A stretch of 64,000 bases of DNA from Hyperoplus lanceolatus (Eukaryota; Chordata; Actinopteri; Uranoscopiformes; Ammodytidae), in NCBI GenBank assembly GCA_026929865.2, contig CM049402.1:15233501-15297500 (forward strand), in the 5' to 3' direction. Positions 16,759 through 46,991 of this stretch are shown here, one piece after another; the first letter of the stretch is position 1; every line of letters begins with the position of its first letter. The notes below the pieces were generated by a model. That model was given only the letters and a program-made list of their open reading frames with translations. It did no database searches and was not told where the DNA came from. The position numbers and the translations under genes are program-made.

Positions 16759-17870
16759 AAAGTACCAAAGAAATTCTAAATAACAGATGTGTCACTTGAA
16801 TACCAAAAATGAATCCTTGTTCCAACTCTTTTATTTCAAATAGGTAAACTAAATGCCCCTATTTTCTGTAATCTATTATTGACATTAACCGTCATTCTAA
16901 AACAGGCTCTTTGCGCTTCACTGGGCAAACAAAACAGCACCTGGGTTGTAGTAGACTAAGGGAAATGACACTGCCTGAAAGCCTAACAACCCATGGAGTA
17001 CAACTGATGTGTTGCGTTGATGAATGAACTAGCACACAGTCAATACTGAAGAAACAATTACTGTGTATTCATAAACATAGTAGGACTTGGAGGGTAACGC
17101 CAGGTTAAAGAGCAACTGTAGCCATTTATAAACTATGGGAAGTGAATGAATGAAAGGTAAAACCTTTTATACCTCCCTTTCATATTCTTTCAATCTAATG
17201 AGTTAACAAGTCACAGGATCTGTTAGGTTACATGATTTATATGGAGTTGTTTTTACCACTTAATTCTATCCAGGGTAAAGACATTGAAGACACTTAGGGG
17301 TTACTTACTGTTTTCTTAATGCGAAATTGTCTGTCTTGGGTTTTCTATTTTCTAGTCGACAGTCACATAAGCCCCTTAAAGTTAATCTCTTGCCATTTTT
17401 GGAAGCACCTAATATAATAAGACAACTTTGTCCCTCAGAGGATGATGCTTGACAATACCAGGGTATTACAGAACCAGGGTATTACCACTTCTTAAAATAC
17501 GTCTTCAGTGTATTTCTAAATGAAGGCTGTGCTGCAGTGTTTGCAACTAACTCTAGATGCTAAGCCAATCAGTGCTGCCCTATAACCTTTAATGAAGATT
17601 TGCTGATGTACAGTGAGCTGTTAGCTTTCTGTTGATTATCTTCTGAAACCGTGTGACCTTTAGCCAAGAGTAGGTTAGAGCAGCTACAACTGATGCTGTA
17701 ACTTTAAAGGGCTTTAACTATAGCTGTTATGATCACATGGTCATCTACAACTAGAGCACTTATTGACTACACATTTCTTTTGTATGGCATGGTTTACTAG
17801 GGGTCTGTGTTGTTCTTTTTAAACATTAAGGGCATTTCTGTTTAATTTTTGGTTTTGTTTCCTAAAATGT
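16759..17870. other. Intergenic, nothing recognised
   Basis: Ordinary AT-rich spacer without a convincing ORF, RNA gene or repeat structure. Confidence 0.4.
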
Positions 17871-17871
17871 G

Positions 17872-18027
17872 TCTATGGGTGGATTTGGTGCTGAGATAAA
17901 TCTGGGTGTCGTCAGCATAGCATTGGAAGTCCAGGTTGAAGTGACGGAGTAACCGACCAAAGGGAGGATGTAGATAAGTAAGAGCAGGGGGCAGAGTACT
18001 GAACCTTGGGGAACAACTTGTGTGACT
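17872..18027 (-). pseudogene. LINE reverse-transcriptase fragment
   Basis: The minus strand reads QVVPQGSVLCPLLLLIYILP and then, after a one-base shift, FGRLLRHFNLDFQCYADDTQ followed by IYLSTKSTHR. These are the PQG(S)VLGP and YADD motifs of a LINE reverse transcriptase. Only about 150 bases survive, with a frameshift. Confidence 0.75.
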
Positions 18028-18029
18028 GT

Positions 18030-20049
18030 GGCTGAGTGTAATACCTTCGATACTGAGGTATCACTGTGATATATACTTCCCTGCTAAACATTAACTGCTT
18101 AACATCAGGATGTTTTATTTGTCATTGCGATTATGTTGGCAAGTTCAGGTTAGCATTTACAGTAGCTCAAAGCACTGCTGTACAGCCGCAATTGCACGAT
18201 GCTGAATGTTTCAGATTTGCACTGTAAGAGTTTTTAGCGATATTAGGAAGAACTGATTACAGATTGAGGGTTAAATTGATATGTCGTCAGATTGGGATGG
18301 TCTATTTGTTTTATGGGGGCTGCGGTTGATGGTCTGCACATTTTTTTTTTGCTGAGTTGTGAGACACGGAACAGCAAATATGGTACCACAGCTTCCCAGA
18401 GTTATATGCTCCGGCTAATGGAGAAGGAGGGAAGTAGGAGGGCCAAATAATAGGCGATGTTCTAGGAGGGCAAAAATAAGAAAGTTAAGGATGATCATAA
18501 CCATATGGAGTCTGCATTTACTGCTGAGGGGGAAGGTGTAAGCTGAATAGGAAGGGAAGTTTAGGGAGTGTGACAAAAAGAGAAAGGTTGGGACGGACAA
18601 AAGGCAGGGTGAACGAGAGTAAATATGCCTGCCTGAGGATGATGCGTCTGAAGATAAAGATGATAAAAAACGAGGAAAAATCTGAGGTTAATACATTCAT
18701 GCAGCTCACCCTCCCAAGTGTGGTGAGCGGTGTTTTCTTTTTTGGGAGTTGACGAAAGAGACAGGGCAGGGGCTGAGCAAGGAAGAAGAAAAAAAGAGGA
18801 CAGAGAGCAAGAAAGAGAGAGAGATAGAGAGAAAGGAAGCAGTCTGCTGTTTCACACATTGGTGGTGAAGTTGAGCCCCTCACAAGAATTCTCCTGGCTA
18901 TGTCCGCCATCTGGAATGCCGAGTCACTTCCTCTGTCTGCCCCTGCTCTCCTAACGGGGCTGTGCTCTGCCTCTCTATACTCCCTCCCTCTGCGCTGACA
19001 GCACTCTGAAGAAACCGCTGGAGACCACGCCAGTGAGGACGGGACTCTACTGACAAGACACACGGCGGCGCACACACTGTCATCCAGCATGAAAGTGAGA
19101 CCCCCGGAGTAGCCCACGTCCAACCAGACACACTCTAAATGGAATCTGGACCTGGAAGAAGCAAAGACAACTGCAGTCATCAGCTGAACTTTTTGGAGGC
19201 TGTTCCTTTTCCCTTATATGGCAACAGAGCTGGGAAATCATTTGAATTAGTCTGGTTTCTGTTGCATGCCTGTCTGGTTTTAGTGCTGACTGAGTTCCAT
19301 CTGGTATGTTTCTATCTCTGTCGCTGTTTGCCTGTGTGAGTGTGTGGGCGCCTTGTGTGCGGCTCCATTTGTTTGTTTTGCCATTCTTGGTTCTTCTTTT
19401 CCTGTTGTTTGCATGTGGGGTTTTTGTTTTGGGACAAGAGGAGGGCTTGTGTTTGTGGTTAACTAGAGGCTCCGTCATTGCCTCAGGGTTGGCTCCTTCA
19501 TTCACACTGGGAAGCACCTCTCGCTATTTTTCCTCTACCTCTTTCCCTCTCCCACCCCTGGTGCTGCTGTGATGGCCTGTGTTTGTAAGAGCAACACTAC
19601 CACCTGGGTGCAACAACTTGAGACCAAAAACTGAAAAGGGAATCTCTCCACGCGAGGGAATGATCACAAAAGTGGACTGGAGCTTCTGTTGTTAGAGGGC
19701 ACTAACCTCACAATCAGCTGAAGGTTTCTCCTTTCTTCCTGTAATGCAACAGGATGTGTGACCCCCAAGGAACCAACAGGGACACCGGAAGTTCATGCTG
19801 ATATAGACAAGGTGTTTGGTGGTCTGATTGACACTTTGATCATGAAGAAAAGGATCATGGGAAAGCTCTAAACGCTCTAAACTACAGCAGTCAACAGCCT
19901 CTGGCGCTTACAACTTGGAATAACATACTGCCAGCGTGATACCATCTGAGCAAGTGACAGTAAACGTGTGTGTGTTAAATTTGTGCTATGTCAAGTTCAT
20001 CAACTCATGCGGATTACTTTTATGAATATAAATCGCAACATTGACTGCC
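18030..20049. other. Upstream region of inppl1; 5' UTR exon(s) likely but not placed
   Basis: The stretch from about 18890 to 19570 is less AT-rich and contains splice-like signals, and could hold a non-coding first exon of the inositol phosphatase gene. Long ORFs on the minus strand at 18518-19180 and 19080-19517 have no family resemblance. The 250 bases before the ATG at 20050 look like 5' UTR. Confidence 0.35.
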
Positions 20050-37677
<17,628 letters not shown>

Positions 37678-38640
37678 CATAGACAGTTGAAAAACATTGA
37701 TGGTACAAAACCTCTTAGCCTGCTTAATTACAACTGGAATATGTGTTAAATACCCAATTCTGAGAGGAGGACACTGATTGGATAATAATCACATTAGCTG
37801 GACTTTTACCGCAGCCCTGCCAACTTGATCAATACTGTAACAATAGTTTTCAGTGTCAACACAGCAAAGGGAACATAATGCAGGAGGTACACATTGTACG
37901 GTGTGATTTATTCATCTATCCATCTCGACTGCTGAAAGAGGTGGGCGATGGAAATGTTACCGACACCTATACAAATGTTGATTAAGGAATTAAGGTGTCA
38001 TTCGTTTTGTTTTAAATTAATTTTAATTGACTATAAAAATATAGTCCTTCAATTTCCAGTGTTCTTTCAAGACTAGTGTTTACCATTCACCTTCATCCAT
38101 TCTACTGTGTTCTTTCCATTACTCTGCTATTATTGAGCCTGGATCTGAGCTTGTAAAAGCCCTCTGTTAAACCTATGGAGCATAACATCCGTAGCTGTAC
38201 ATATCTACCGGAATATTGTCCGTCAAGAGCATATAGAAGGACCTGCCATATCTCATTTTGTTTACTGTTTCATACTGTTGCTATCATGCCACTTAATCAG
38301 TACCTATGTCCACTGTGCAAGTTTTATGCAACCTATGTAAAGTAAAGTGCCTAAAGCAAATTTGACTGTCACCATGGATACACAAGTGTTATTTCATGCT
38401 GTGGAGCAGTGGTGAAAACAACAAGTAATCCCTTCCATTTCAGTGCTCAAATCACATCGTTACACTACACTGCTTGTACATTGTTAATGTCACCTACTCC
38501 TGAGGTGCAGCCTGCTTAATGCATGGGGCAGATTTGTGACACAGGCAACATAAGTCCCAAAACTAAAGCCACAACCATATATATTGTTCAAAAAAAGGAA
38601 TTCATGGTGTGATTCGCTATCACAATACTCACAGCCACCA
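37678..38640 (+). other. inppl1 3' UTR and downstream sequence
   Basis: Follows the TGA at 37675-37677. It is AT-rich without ORFs. No canonical AATAAA signal could be assigned with confidence, so the transcript end is not placed. Confidence 0.5.
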
Positions 38641-38654
38641 ACCATCAAGTAATC

Positions 38655-38813
38655 ATTTCATTTAACTTTTATTTATCCTCGAGAGACCAATTGAGGGGTG
38701 ACCCTCATTTCCAATGACGTTGAGTCAAAACAAATTCAAAACAACAATACAAACAAAACATTCAATGCAAATACATCAAATACACAACAAGTGAAGAGAA
38801 GAGAAAACAAAAC
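38655..38813 (-). mobile_element. 3'-end fragment of the LINE found at 4790-7072
   Basis: The reverse complement matches the last 160 bases of the full copy, including the segment ggaaatgagggtcacccctc and ttggtctctcgaggataaat; the one clear change is cgacgtc to caacgtc. It is 5' truncated, as is usual for LINE insertions. Confidence 0.92.
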
Positions 38814-39735
38814 AAGTTACATATTGTGTACGAATTGCTCTTAAGTCGTGTCCATTTTTATTTTATTGTTTTACTCTACTGAGGTTTTACTTGAAAAGTG
38901 AAAAGAGCATATTTCCTTAGTCTGGGTGACTGACCAATAATCAATTGCCTTTGATTACATCCATGTCATTTGCAAATAGAGGATGACTGTGTCCACATGC
39001 AACCATGGGAGATACGTATTTGTAGGCTCAGTTTAATAATAGACCACAGCCAAAAGAGATGAGTCAACTGTGAATCTGATCCTAAAACTGCTCTTTACAG
39101 TGTGTGAGCCTTAGGGTTTTGGGCTTGCAGCATTTCAGATAGAGGTAGTTACTTATTAAGGCATGACCAAACACATCCCTCATGTTGTCTGGGGGCAGGT
39201 AAAGCAGGTCAATGACCAACAGAGTCACTGCTATACTGACCGTGATGATGTCATCATTATAGGAATTTTTTGACAACATGCGAGTCAAAGGAAAGGGGTA
39301 TTGAATGTTTTACTTTTTAAAAGTCATGTTTATTCAATAGGGGATTGGATTGACATGTTGGTCTGGGATTATGCTGCAGTCTGTTTTGGTGATCAGTGAA
39401 ATGATCATTGAGACTTGGAAAATGTGTGCATGTGTAATCCCCTCCAGACATGTTTAAGTGTGTCTTTATGTTTAACCTTGTCAAAGTTACATATGGGATC
39501 ACGATTAGCAAAATCATGCTACACATTACAGTACAGGTTTGCGAGGGGCAATTTATGCACACATCATAGAGCACAATGAAGATCAGAAAAAGGGAAAAAC
39601 TCAGTTATTTATACAAAAATACTAATCGTAGCCTTGTTTATATGTTGACATGTTTTCCATCTGTGCTGTTCTTCGAACAGGCATCTGATGAGGCCTGGGG
39701 CCCACTCACATTCCACACTCCTGAACCACAGAAAC

Positions 39736-39832
<97 letters not shown>

Positions 39833-41100
39833 GCTAATATATATTTAAAGGGGGTGGACTTTCCATTTGTGAAGGACTGTTTTTTACTGAAACAAATTAC
39901 AGAATTGAAATAACTCTAAATGATAGTTATCAGTCTTAAAGATATATCCTAACTCCCCTTTAAAGGTTGGAATATACCATTTAAGTATATTGATTAACTC
40001 TGCTTGACTTTTGTTGTTGGTTTAAAGCAGGACTGGCAGTTGTGGACTTACAGACTAGAACCAGAAAACTGAAGTTATAACAAGGATGATGGATCATGTG
40101 ATCATGTTCGTGACTGTGGTCGAAATCAAGCTTTAGTTTTTGTGGTAACGTATTAAGTGAACTCATCTGACCTCAGTTTATCATCTATTTCCGACAACAG
40201 AATTGCTCATCCCGCCTGCTTTTATTTCTTTATGATTCAACTTTTATCATTCAACACATTATCACATGAATCTAAAAGAAGAGATGACAAAGGATTACTG
40301 AGGAGACATACCAATTGGTCCCTTCTGCTCCAGAGAGCAAATTTTGCGTTTTATAACAGCTATCAAACTACTGTACAACCAACCTAGTACAGTACAGCTG
40401 TGCAAATATTAACTTCAACAGTTGTTTTAGTGTAGACTGCCATTTAGTGTTGCTATGGGAATGAGTGACATTTTATGTGTCCTAAGACACATAAAACCAA
40501 TGGTGAAGGAAGTATTCACATATTTTACTTTGCAATATATCTCAATGGATTTCTGCATTTAAAATTATACTCCAGTCAAGATGTTTTTTTAAAAGGTACA
40601 CTTTGCAGGGTATTCTGTGTAGACTGTGTAGATAAACACACCACCACACATTCTGAGGCAGAACTGATCATTGAGAGGGATTATTTTTGTGTGACCCTAT
40701 TTATTTTTTCATTAAAATGTTGCATAGTGTACCTTTTTAAATACAAAGTATAGACTCACGCTGTAATAATATCTCTCGAAGATAATTTAGGACTAGGCCC
40801 CACTACAACGTTGGTGTGTTTATCCTAACAAGAAATAATAACAATAGGGATAATATTATACAGTCTACTATTTAAATTTTACTCATGAATGATATTAAAA
40901 AAGGTATTATGATCTTTTGTAGAAGTGCTGTGGGCTACTTAGGAAATCGAATGTCTCAAGTCAAACCGGTGATAAATGAAAGATCATGAAACTAGCCTAT
41001 GGATTATTGCGCGTAAACACGAGCTGTAGTTCCAGTTTCACCCTGGATTGAAAGCGATTAACACTTTTTGATTTGATTTGACACTTGATACTGTTTTTGG
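38814..41100. other. Intergenic between inppl1 and the receptor gene
   Basis: AT-rich with one long (AC)n array (39738-39831). The small ORFs show no family resemblance. Confidence 0.4.
39738..39831 (+). repeat. (AC)47 microsatellite
   Basis: An uninterrupted dinucleotide array between inppl1 and the P2Y receptor gene. Confidence 0.98.
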
Positions 41101-41103
41101 GCG

Positions 41104-41402
41104 GCACGTTTTTGTCCATTCAGCATTGTGAGTGACTTCCCTTTTCAGCCCCGATGGTCCATTCTCTCTCTCTCCATGTAGGCTGTCCTGCGCACAGTGT
41201 CGACTATATGCAGCGCTGCCATGGACTCCCACTCGATTTCCACCGAATGCTAAACGTTTAGTGCGTTATCTCATGCCGGACGACGGAGCAGGGAGAGGAG
41301 CAAACAGCCACTGGAAACTGGTGAAATAAGACGACTTACAACCTACTTGTCTGTGTTGGTTCCTTGGTTCAGGACCAACATTTCTTTTGGGGTCCCTATT
41401 GG
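41104..41402 (+). other. Possible non-coding first exon of the P2Y receptor gene
   Basis: A locally GC-richer stretch ends in attggggtgagtgg, which reads as a consensus splice donor. A matching acceptor (tttttttgaag before gtctgg, near 43915) lies just ahead of the receptor ATG. P2Y genes usually have an untranslated first exon, but here this is inference only. Confidence 0.25.
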
Positions 41403-41941
41403 GGTGAGTGGCAGCGGCAGTGGTACGAGGAGAATTCCGATCTTATGTGCTGACTGAGATTTACGTTTTTATAACGCGTGTAGAACCTCATATGGAGAGC
41501 AGATGTGGTTAAATAGCTATTTTTCCATCTAAAAACTTTTAAACTATTAACCAACAGAGTTGTGAAGTAGGCAACAACTGCCTTTACTCAAGTAGCCTAC
41601 TCTTCACTACACTTGTAATAAAAGTAGCCTACAACTTTTTACTCATACCTACATAGGCCTACTAGTAAATAGCCTACGGCATTTAAATTTCCCCACTTTG
41701 ACCACCTATCAAATTCAATGCTTCGGAGAGGCATATTTAATATTTATCTAATAATAAATATGTGGCCTATTCACATAACACTCTGGAAGGGTGAATACTT
41801 TTTTAATAAAAATGTCTACTTTTTAATAGGCTACTTTATGTATTATATTTTTTCTAATAATACGAAGTAAGAAGTAAAAGAAGTAAGGACATCATGTAAC
41901 ATGCAGGTCTTTTTACACTGCTGTGGCATTACTCTGGAGTA

Positions 41942-42857
41942 GGGAGACCAGGTACAGTTGTAACACTTTTTGCAATTTTTGCGATAAATCCTAAACTATT
42001 TAAACTATAGTAACCAATTTGTTATATTATAAACTTCAATCCGTTAGCTACTGAAACAATGTATATAAGTGGTTTAATGAAATTTGTAAAGGTTGCAAAA
42101 TGAATTATAATACAGACTCTCTACTGTTACAACTGTCCTAGTATACAGGGACAGTTGTAATGCATGTCAGGGACAGTTGTAACATGTCTAAAATATTCAG
42201 AATTAATCAATCATATACTCAAAATGAAATATATTATTGATCAGTCATATTATTGTGACTATTAATTTCTTGTTTTTAAGTAATCATTACCTTTTTTCAT
42301 ACTGTATGACAAAAAAGAAGCCATCAAATTACAATGTAAGACATTTTTTATGAGTATAGATCATACATCCTCAAACATGAGATTTATTTAATGATTATAA
42401 CACACAACCTCAAACATGAGATCAAGGCCAAGACTCACTACCTCAAACAGGTATATGATGAAGTTATTTAATCGTGTGTGTTAATTGTAATAGGGTGTTA
42501 TAACTGTCCCAGTATCACCAACTATGTTTTCATCTCATGTGAGCTAGTTTGAATATTAGTTTGACACTTTAGCTTACAAAACAGTGATTCTAATAATACT
42601 TGTTTGGATTCATAGACATTTGATAGAAAGACAGAATCCAAAAAAGTACGTCTGAAAGAAAAGTAGATGTTTTACCTCAAAACAGACTTTTGTTGATAAC
42701 TTCTTCTTGAAGTATCAGATGTGGCTCTCCTTTTGAAAGAAAGGAGGGAAACTGATGGAGCACGAGCACAGTGAGTGTCATCCCTCTAGCTTGTTTCTGA
42801 TTGGAAGAATTCAAGGTGTTACAACCGTCCCGTGTTACAACTGTACCGGGTCTCCCC
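41942..42857. mobile_element. TA-flanked MITE with repeated ACAGTTGTAAC motifs
   Basis: The left end gggagaccaggtacagttgt and the right end (acaactgtaccgggtctccc) are inverted copies, with TA at both borders. The motif gggacagttgtaa recurs inside in both orientations (near 42124-42186, 42501 and 42820), as subterminal transposase sites often do. No transposase is present. Confidence 0.78.
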
Positions 42858-42964
42858 TAAAGGACCTGTATGTGTCTTCCATCACTGTTAGACACAGACT
42901 ACAAACAAAATGTTATTGCTCAATTAATTCCTCTTAGGCTGGCCCTTAATCTGCCAATTAATGA

Positions 42965-43200
42965 TTAAAGCTATAGTGCGTAACTTTTTATATATAAATG
43001 AGTGTCGGTAACAGTCAAGGCCATTGCCAAATGAGTTGACACAAAGTTGATTTAGCCTGTCAGCATCACAAAACTCTCAAATTCCTGGAGCCCAAGGGGA
43101 CATCGTCTATTGTTCAAAAACAGTCCAAAACACAACAATATTGTTGCTTGATAAAACATTGTTGCAGATTAATTCAACTACTCAGTCGTCTAGCGTTTGC
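42965..43200. mobile_element. One-ended copy of the AGCTATAGTGCG MITE
   Basis: Begins ttaaagctatagtgcgtaac and stays alignable to the inverted right half of the 35382-35894 element for roughly 150 bases. The partner end was not found, so the right limit is approximate. Confidence 0.65.
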
Positions 43201-43685
43201 AGTTTCAATATATTCATGTTGTGTATGCAGTAGTTTTCTGGGCTTCTTCCATCAAAAGTTTGGTTGATACAATGTATCCACTGAGACAAGGCCAGGTGGA
43301 TTGTACAGGATCTTTAATTGAAACAGCATTTTTTCACGCGTTGCATCAGTCTGGACTGGCCAATGTCTAGTTTACAATTGTTCTAAGAAATCTTATTGAG
43401 CATTTGATTACGAAATCTGCATTAAAACCCCACCAAGAAAAACCCAACCTTTCTCTGTGTCTTTTTAAAGTCCAATCGTTAGACCTATCCCCTTCTCCTG
43501 AATGGTCAGGTTTCAATTCTAATTGGCTGGAAAACAGCTTACATTACCTCATACTATCTAGTTATATTAGTATGAAAATGGGTACATTACTCAAACTCCA
43601 GGCGTCCCTAAATCTGGTCACCCCTTGGTCAATCTATATAATCCAGTTAAGGTTTCCTGTCCCTATAGCTCTGCCTTCTTATAGC

Positions 43686-43687
<2 letters not shown>

Positions 43688-43764
<77 letters not shown>
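43688..43764 (+). repeat. (AC)n microsatellite upstream of the P2Y receptor
   Basis: A dinucleotide array ending about 210 bases before the receptor start codon. Confidence 0.97.
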
Positions 43765-43972
43765 GATCTGACATGTTTTAATAATATCCTGCTGTAAATG
43801 GCATTAAATCTTAATATGCATCCTTCCTGCTTAGACCATGGCTCAAAATGTATTATGTGGCCAGATACCTCATGTATTTTATAGATAATGTTAAAGTATA
43901 TATTTTTTTTGAAGGTCTGGTCATCTGCTGGTTTGCTGAGTGCTACTTCTACCCCAAGAAGTCCCCATCATT

Positions 43973-45088
43973 ATGGCGACAGTCATCGGCAGCTCTGGCA
44001 TGCACAACCAGTCCACTGTGTTCACCTCGGTCTTCAACTCCAGCTGTCGCTTTGAAGAGGAGTTCAAATACATCCTGCTCCCAGTGTCCTACAGTCTGGT
44101 GTTTGTGGTTGGCTTTGTGCTCAACGCTGCCTCTCTGTGGATGTTCCTGAAGCTGCGGCCGTGGAACCCGAGCACGGTCTTCATGTTCCACCTGGCCCTG
44201 TCTGACTTCCTGTACGTGCTCTCCCTGCCCACACTCATCTACTACTACGCCAACCGCAGCCACTGGCCCTTTGGCGTGGCTGCCTGCAAGATCGTGCGCT
44301 TCCTCTTTTACGCCAACCTCTACTGCAGCATCCTCCTTCTTACCTGCATCAGTGTGCACCGCTACCTGGGCATCTGCCACCCCATCAAGGCTCTGACCCG
44401 GGTCAAGCCCCGCCATGCCCACCTGGTGTGTGGCATGGTGTGGGCCATGGTGAGCGTCTGCCTGGTGCCTAACCTCATCTTCGTCACCACCTCCAGGAGG
44501 GACAATGACACGCTGTGCCATGACACCACCAGCCAGGATTCCTTTGAGGAGTACGTGGACTATAGCTCGGTGGTCATGGTGCTCCTGTTTGGCATTCCTT
44601 TCCTGGTCATTGTGGTGTGCTACTGCCTGATGGCGCGGGCCCTGTGTCGGCCCAGACGAGGCCTGTCTGCCAGCCAGGGGGGCGGGGCCTCACGCCAGAA
44701 GTCCATCAAGCTCATCGTGGTGGTGCTGGTGGTGTTCGCCGTGAGCTTTGTGCCGTTTCACATCACGCGGACCCTCTACTACATGTCCCGCGTCTATCAG
44801 CTCAACTGTGACTTCCTCAACATCGTCAACTTCACCTACAAGATCACCAGGCCTCTGGCCAGCATCAACAGCTGCATCGACCCCATCCTATACTTTCTAG
44901 CCGGGGATCACTACCGCTCCAAAATGTTGTCTGTTCTGACCGGAAATAGACGGAAAATAAGTGGCCATACGACAGACCAGCAGGCACAAACACCAGAGCG
45001 GGCACGGACACAGAGGGGCAATAACAATGGCATCGCTCTGGTCTTTAAGAACTCTGCCCTTACAGCCATCGGAGACATTGAGAGATAG
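43973..45088 (+). CDS. p2ry4: P2Y purinoceptor 4-like GPCR
   Basis: Gq-coupled plasma-membrane receptor for extracellular UTP/ATP. One exon holds the whole 371-residue frame (human P2RY4 is 365). N12-Q-S and N22-S-S are N-glycosylation sites in the outer N-terminus and C25 is the conserved N-terminal cysteine. TM segments include FVVGFVLNAASLWMF and FMFHLALSDFLYVLSLPTLI. TM3 ends CISVHRYLG, with HRY in place of DRY. TM6 is VFAVSFVPFHITRT and TM7 ends SCIDPILYFLAG. The stretches SDFLYVLSLPTLIYYYA, HRYLGICHP, CLVPNLIFVTTS and LNIVN match P2RY4 more closely than P2RY2. The ATG at 43973 was preferred over the in-frame one at 43940 because it fits the family N-terminus and has G at +4. The coding sequence is far more GC-rich than its surroundings. 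Confidence 0.93.
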   Translation: MATVIGSSGMHNQSTVFTSVFNSSCRFEEEFKYILLPVSYSLVFVVGFVLNAASLWMFLKLRPWNPSTVFMFHLALSDFLYVLSLPTLIYYYANRSHWPFGVAACKIVRFLFYANLYCSILLLTCISVHRYLGICHPIKALTRVKPRHAHLVCGMVWAMVSVCLVPNLIFVTTSRRDNDTLCHDTTSQDSFEEYVDYSSVVMVLLFGIPFLVIVVCYCLMARALCRPRRGLSASQGGGASRQKSIKLIVVVLVVFAVSFVPFHITRTLYYMSRVYQLNCDFLNIVNFTYKITRPLASINSCIDPILYFLAGDHYRSKMLSVLTGNRRKISGHTTDQQAQTPERARTQRGNNNGIALVFKNSALTAIGDIER

Positions 45089-46435
45089 TGAGAGAAAATC
45101 TTAAAGAGGACCTATGATACTTTTCGACTTTTATGACCTATAAACGTTGTTATAATGATTTATAGTCATGTTTAACCATAATAGAGTATCAAATAATTAC
45201 GTACATGCATTTCGACGTATTCCCTGCTGACCGTCTGGGGTGGCTATGCAGTGCACTAAAAACTATGGCAGCCGGTCGAGCCGAATTTGTTCAAATTTCC
45301 GGGTTTTCTCTGTCACACTCGGGTCGTTTCTGTCATGATTCCATGTATGGTAATGCTGCCGCTCAGGCAAGCTCCGGCTGCATGCCCCCACCTTCCTGGA
45401 AATTTCCCATTGCTGGAAGGAAGGTAACTAATCACAACGGAGTGGGGTTTGCAGCAGGGGGGGGGGGGAGGGGCGGAGAAGCTCAAAGCAGTGTGTAGAG
45501 AGCAAGCCCCAACCTCAGCGATTTTTACTGGCATCCAATAAGGAAGTGACCTACAACTGTAGTAACAAGAAAGTACCACTGGAGACAAGCAGTTTTTCTT
45601 TGACTCACTTGTTAGATAGGCCGTTTTCAAAGTCTTATTAAACCTATTTACAGCCTGGGCCACAAAACCATTTTAGTCTGTATGTTTAGGTCATATCTCC
45701 ATGACAACACTGAGGGGGGTGAATTTTTTTGGCCCACGCTAGAATTTATTCTTTTAGAGGTTAAAATGTATTGGCGCGATCTCTTGAGTGACAGCTCTCC
45801 GCCCGTTGTCCCTCACTTTGCCTCGGAGGTATACGTCAGCTATCTCCCTCCCCCCGACGTGACGTCGATTCCCCTTTTCGGCAAGAGGAGTGAGGCGGAG
45901 TAAAAATCTCACAAGATGGCGACGCGCACAAACCAGGATTATTGGATGCCGTGTGAATAACTGAGGTCAGCCCGGATGCTACATCCATATTATTTACTAT
46001 CTATGGTAGAGAGAGATTGCTGTGCTCGCTAGGGTAAGAGGAAGCGTGTCCCGAAAATCTACATAGTTTTTTGTGATGTGATTCGTGTCAGGTTGCTCTA
46101 TAGCAGTTTTTAACAAGAAATTAAGACCACAAAAGTACACTCAACAAAAATATAAACGCAACACTTTTGTTTTTGCTCCCATTTTTCAAGAGATGGACTT
46201 AAAGATCGAAAATTCATCCCAGATACACAATTGTACCATTTCTCTCAAACATTGTTCACAAATCTGTCTAAATGTGTGATAGTGAGCACTTCTGCTTTGC
46301 TGAGATAATCCATCCCACCTCACAGGTGTGCCACATCAAGATGCTGATCTGACATCATGATTAGTGCACAGGTGTGCCTTAGACTGTCCACAATAAAAGG
46401 CCACCCTGAAATGTGCAGTTTTGTCTCACAGCAAA

Positions 46436-46991
46436 ATGCCACAGATGCCACAAGCATTGAGGGAGCGTGCAATTGGCATGCTGACAGCAGGAATGTCAAC
46501 CAGATCTGTTGCTCGTGCATTGAATGTTCATTTCTCCACCATAAGCCGTCTCCAGCAACTTCGCACAGCCATTTGGGGCGGCAGTGGCGAAGTGGGTAGG
46601 AAGTTCGCCTCTGGTGTGCAGGGTCGGAGGTTCGATCCCCCGTCTCCCCGCCACATGTCGAAGTGTCCCTGGGCAAGACACTGAACCCCGAATTGCTCTC
46701 GATAGTTAGCTTAGTTAGCTTAGCACCCAAGTGCTAAGCCTACCCTGCGTGGTAGCTGCTGCTATCGGTGTATGGATGTGTGTGTGACTGGGTGAATGTG
46801 TACAAAAACAATGTAAAGCGCTTTGAGTCTGTGATAAATGGAGATATAGCGCTATACAAGTCCATTTACCATTTACCATTGAAGAGGAGTGGACCAACAT
46901 TCCACAGGCCACAATTGACAATCTGATAAACTCTATGCGAAGAAGATGTGTTGCACTGCATGAGGCAAATGGTGGTCACACCAGATACTGA
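46436..46991 (+). pseudogene. Tc1-family transposase remnant, internally deleted and SINE-interrupted
   Basis: The N-terminal part (46436-46560) reads MPQMPQALRERAIGMLTAGM then STRSVARALNVHFSTISRLQ, the paired-like DNA-binding helix-turn-helix of Tc1 transposases. After the SINE, 46881-46991 reads EEEWTNIPQATIDNLINSMR then RRCVALHEANGGHTRY and a stop, the family C-terminus. The middle, including most of the catalytic DDE region, is missing. Confidence 0.88.
46574..46880 (+). mobile_element. tRNA-headed SINE inside the Tc1-like element
   Basis: The head ggcggcagtggcgaagtggg carries an A-box-like motif and the B box ggttcgatccc. The tail contains gtaaagcgctttgagtctgt and ends in a catttaccatttaccatt repeat. 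It replaces the centre of the transposase. Confidence 0.85.

Noticed and set aside
18518..19517. Overlapping minus-strand ORFs of 220 and 145 codons
   Set aside because: Low-complexity translation with no domain, splice partner or codon pattern; likely chance ORFs in the inppl1 upstream region.
43949..44521. 190-codon ORF on the minus strand
   Set aside because: It is the antisense shadow of the GC-rich P2Y receptor exon; its composition has no family resemblance.
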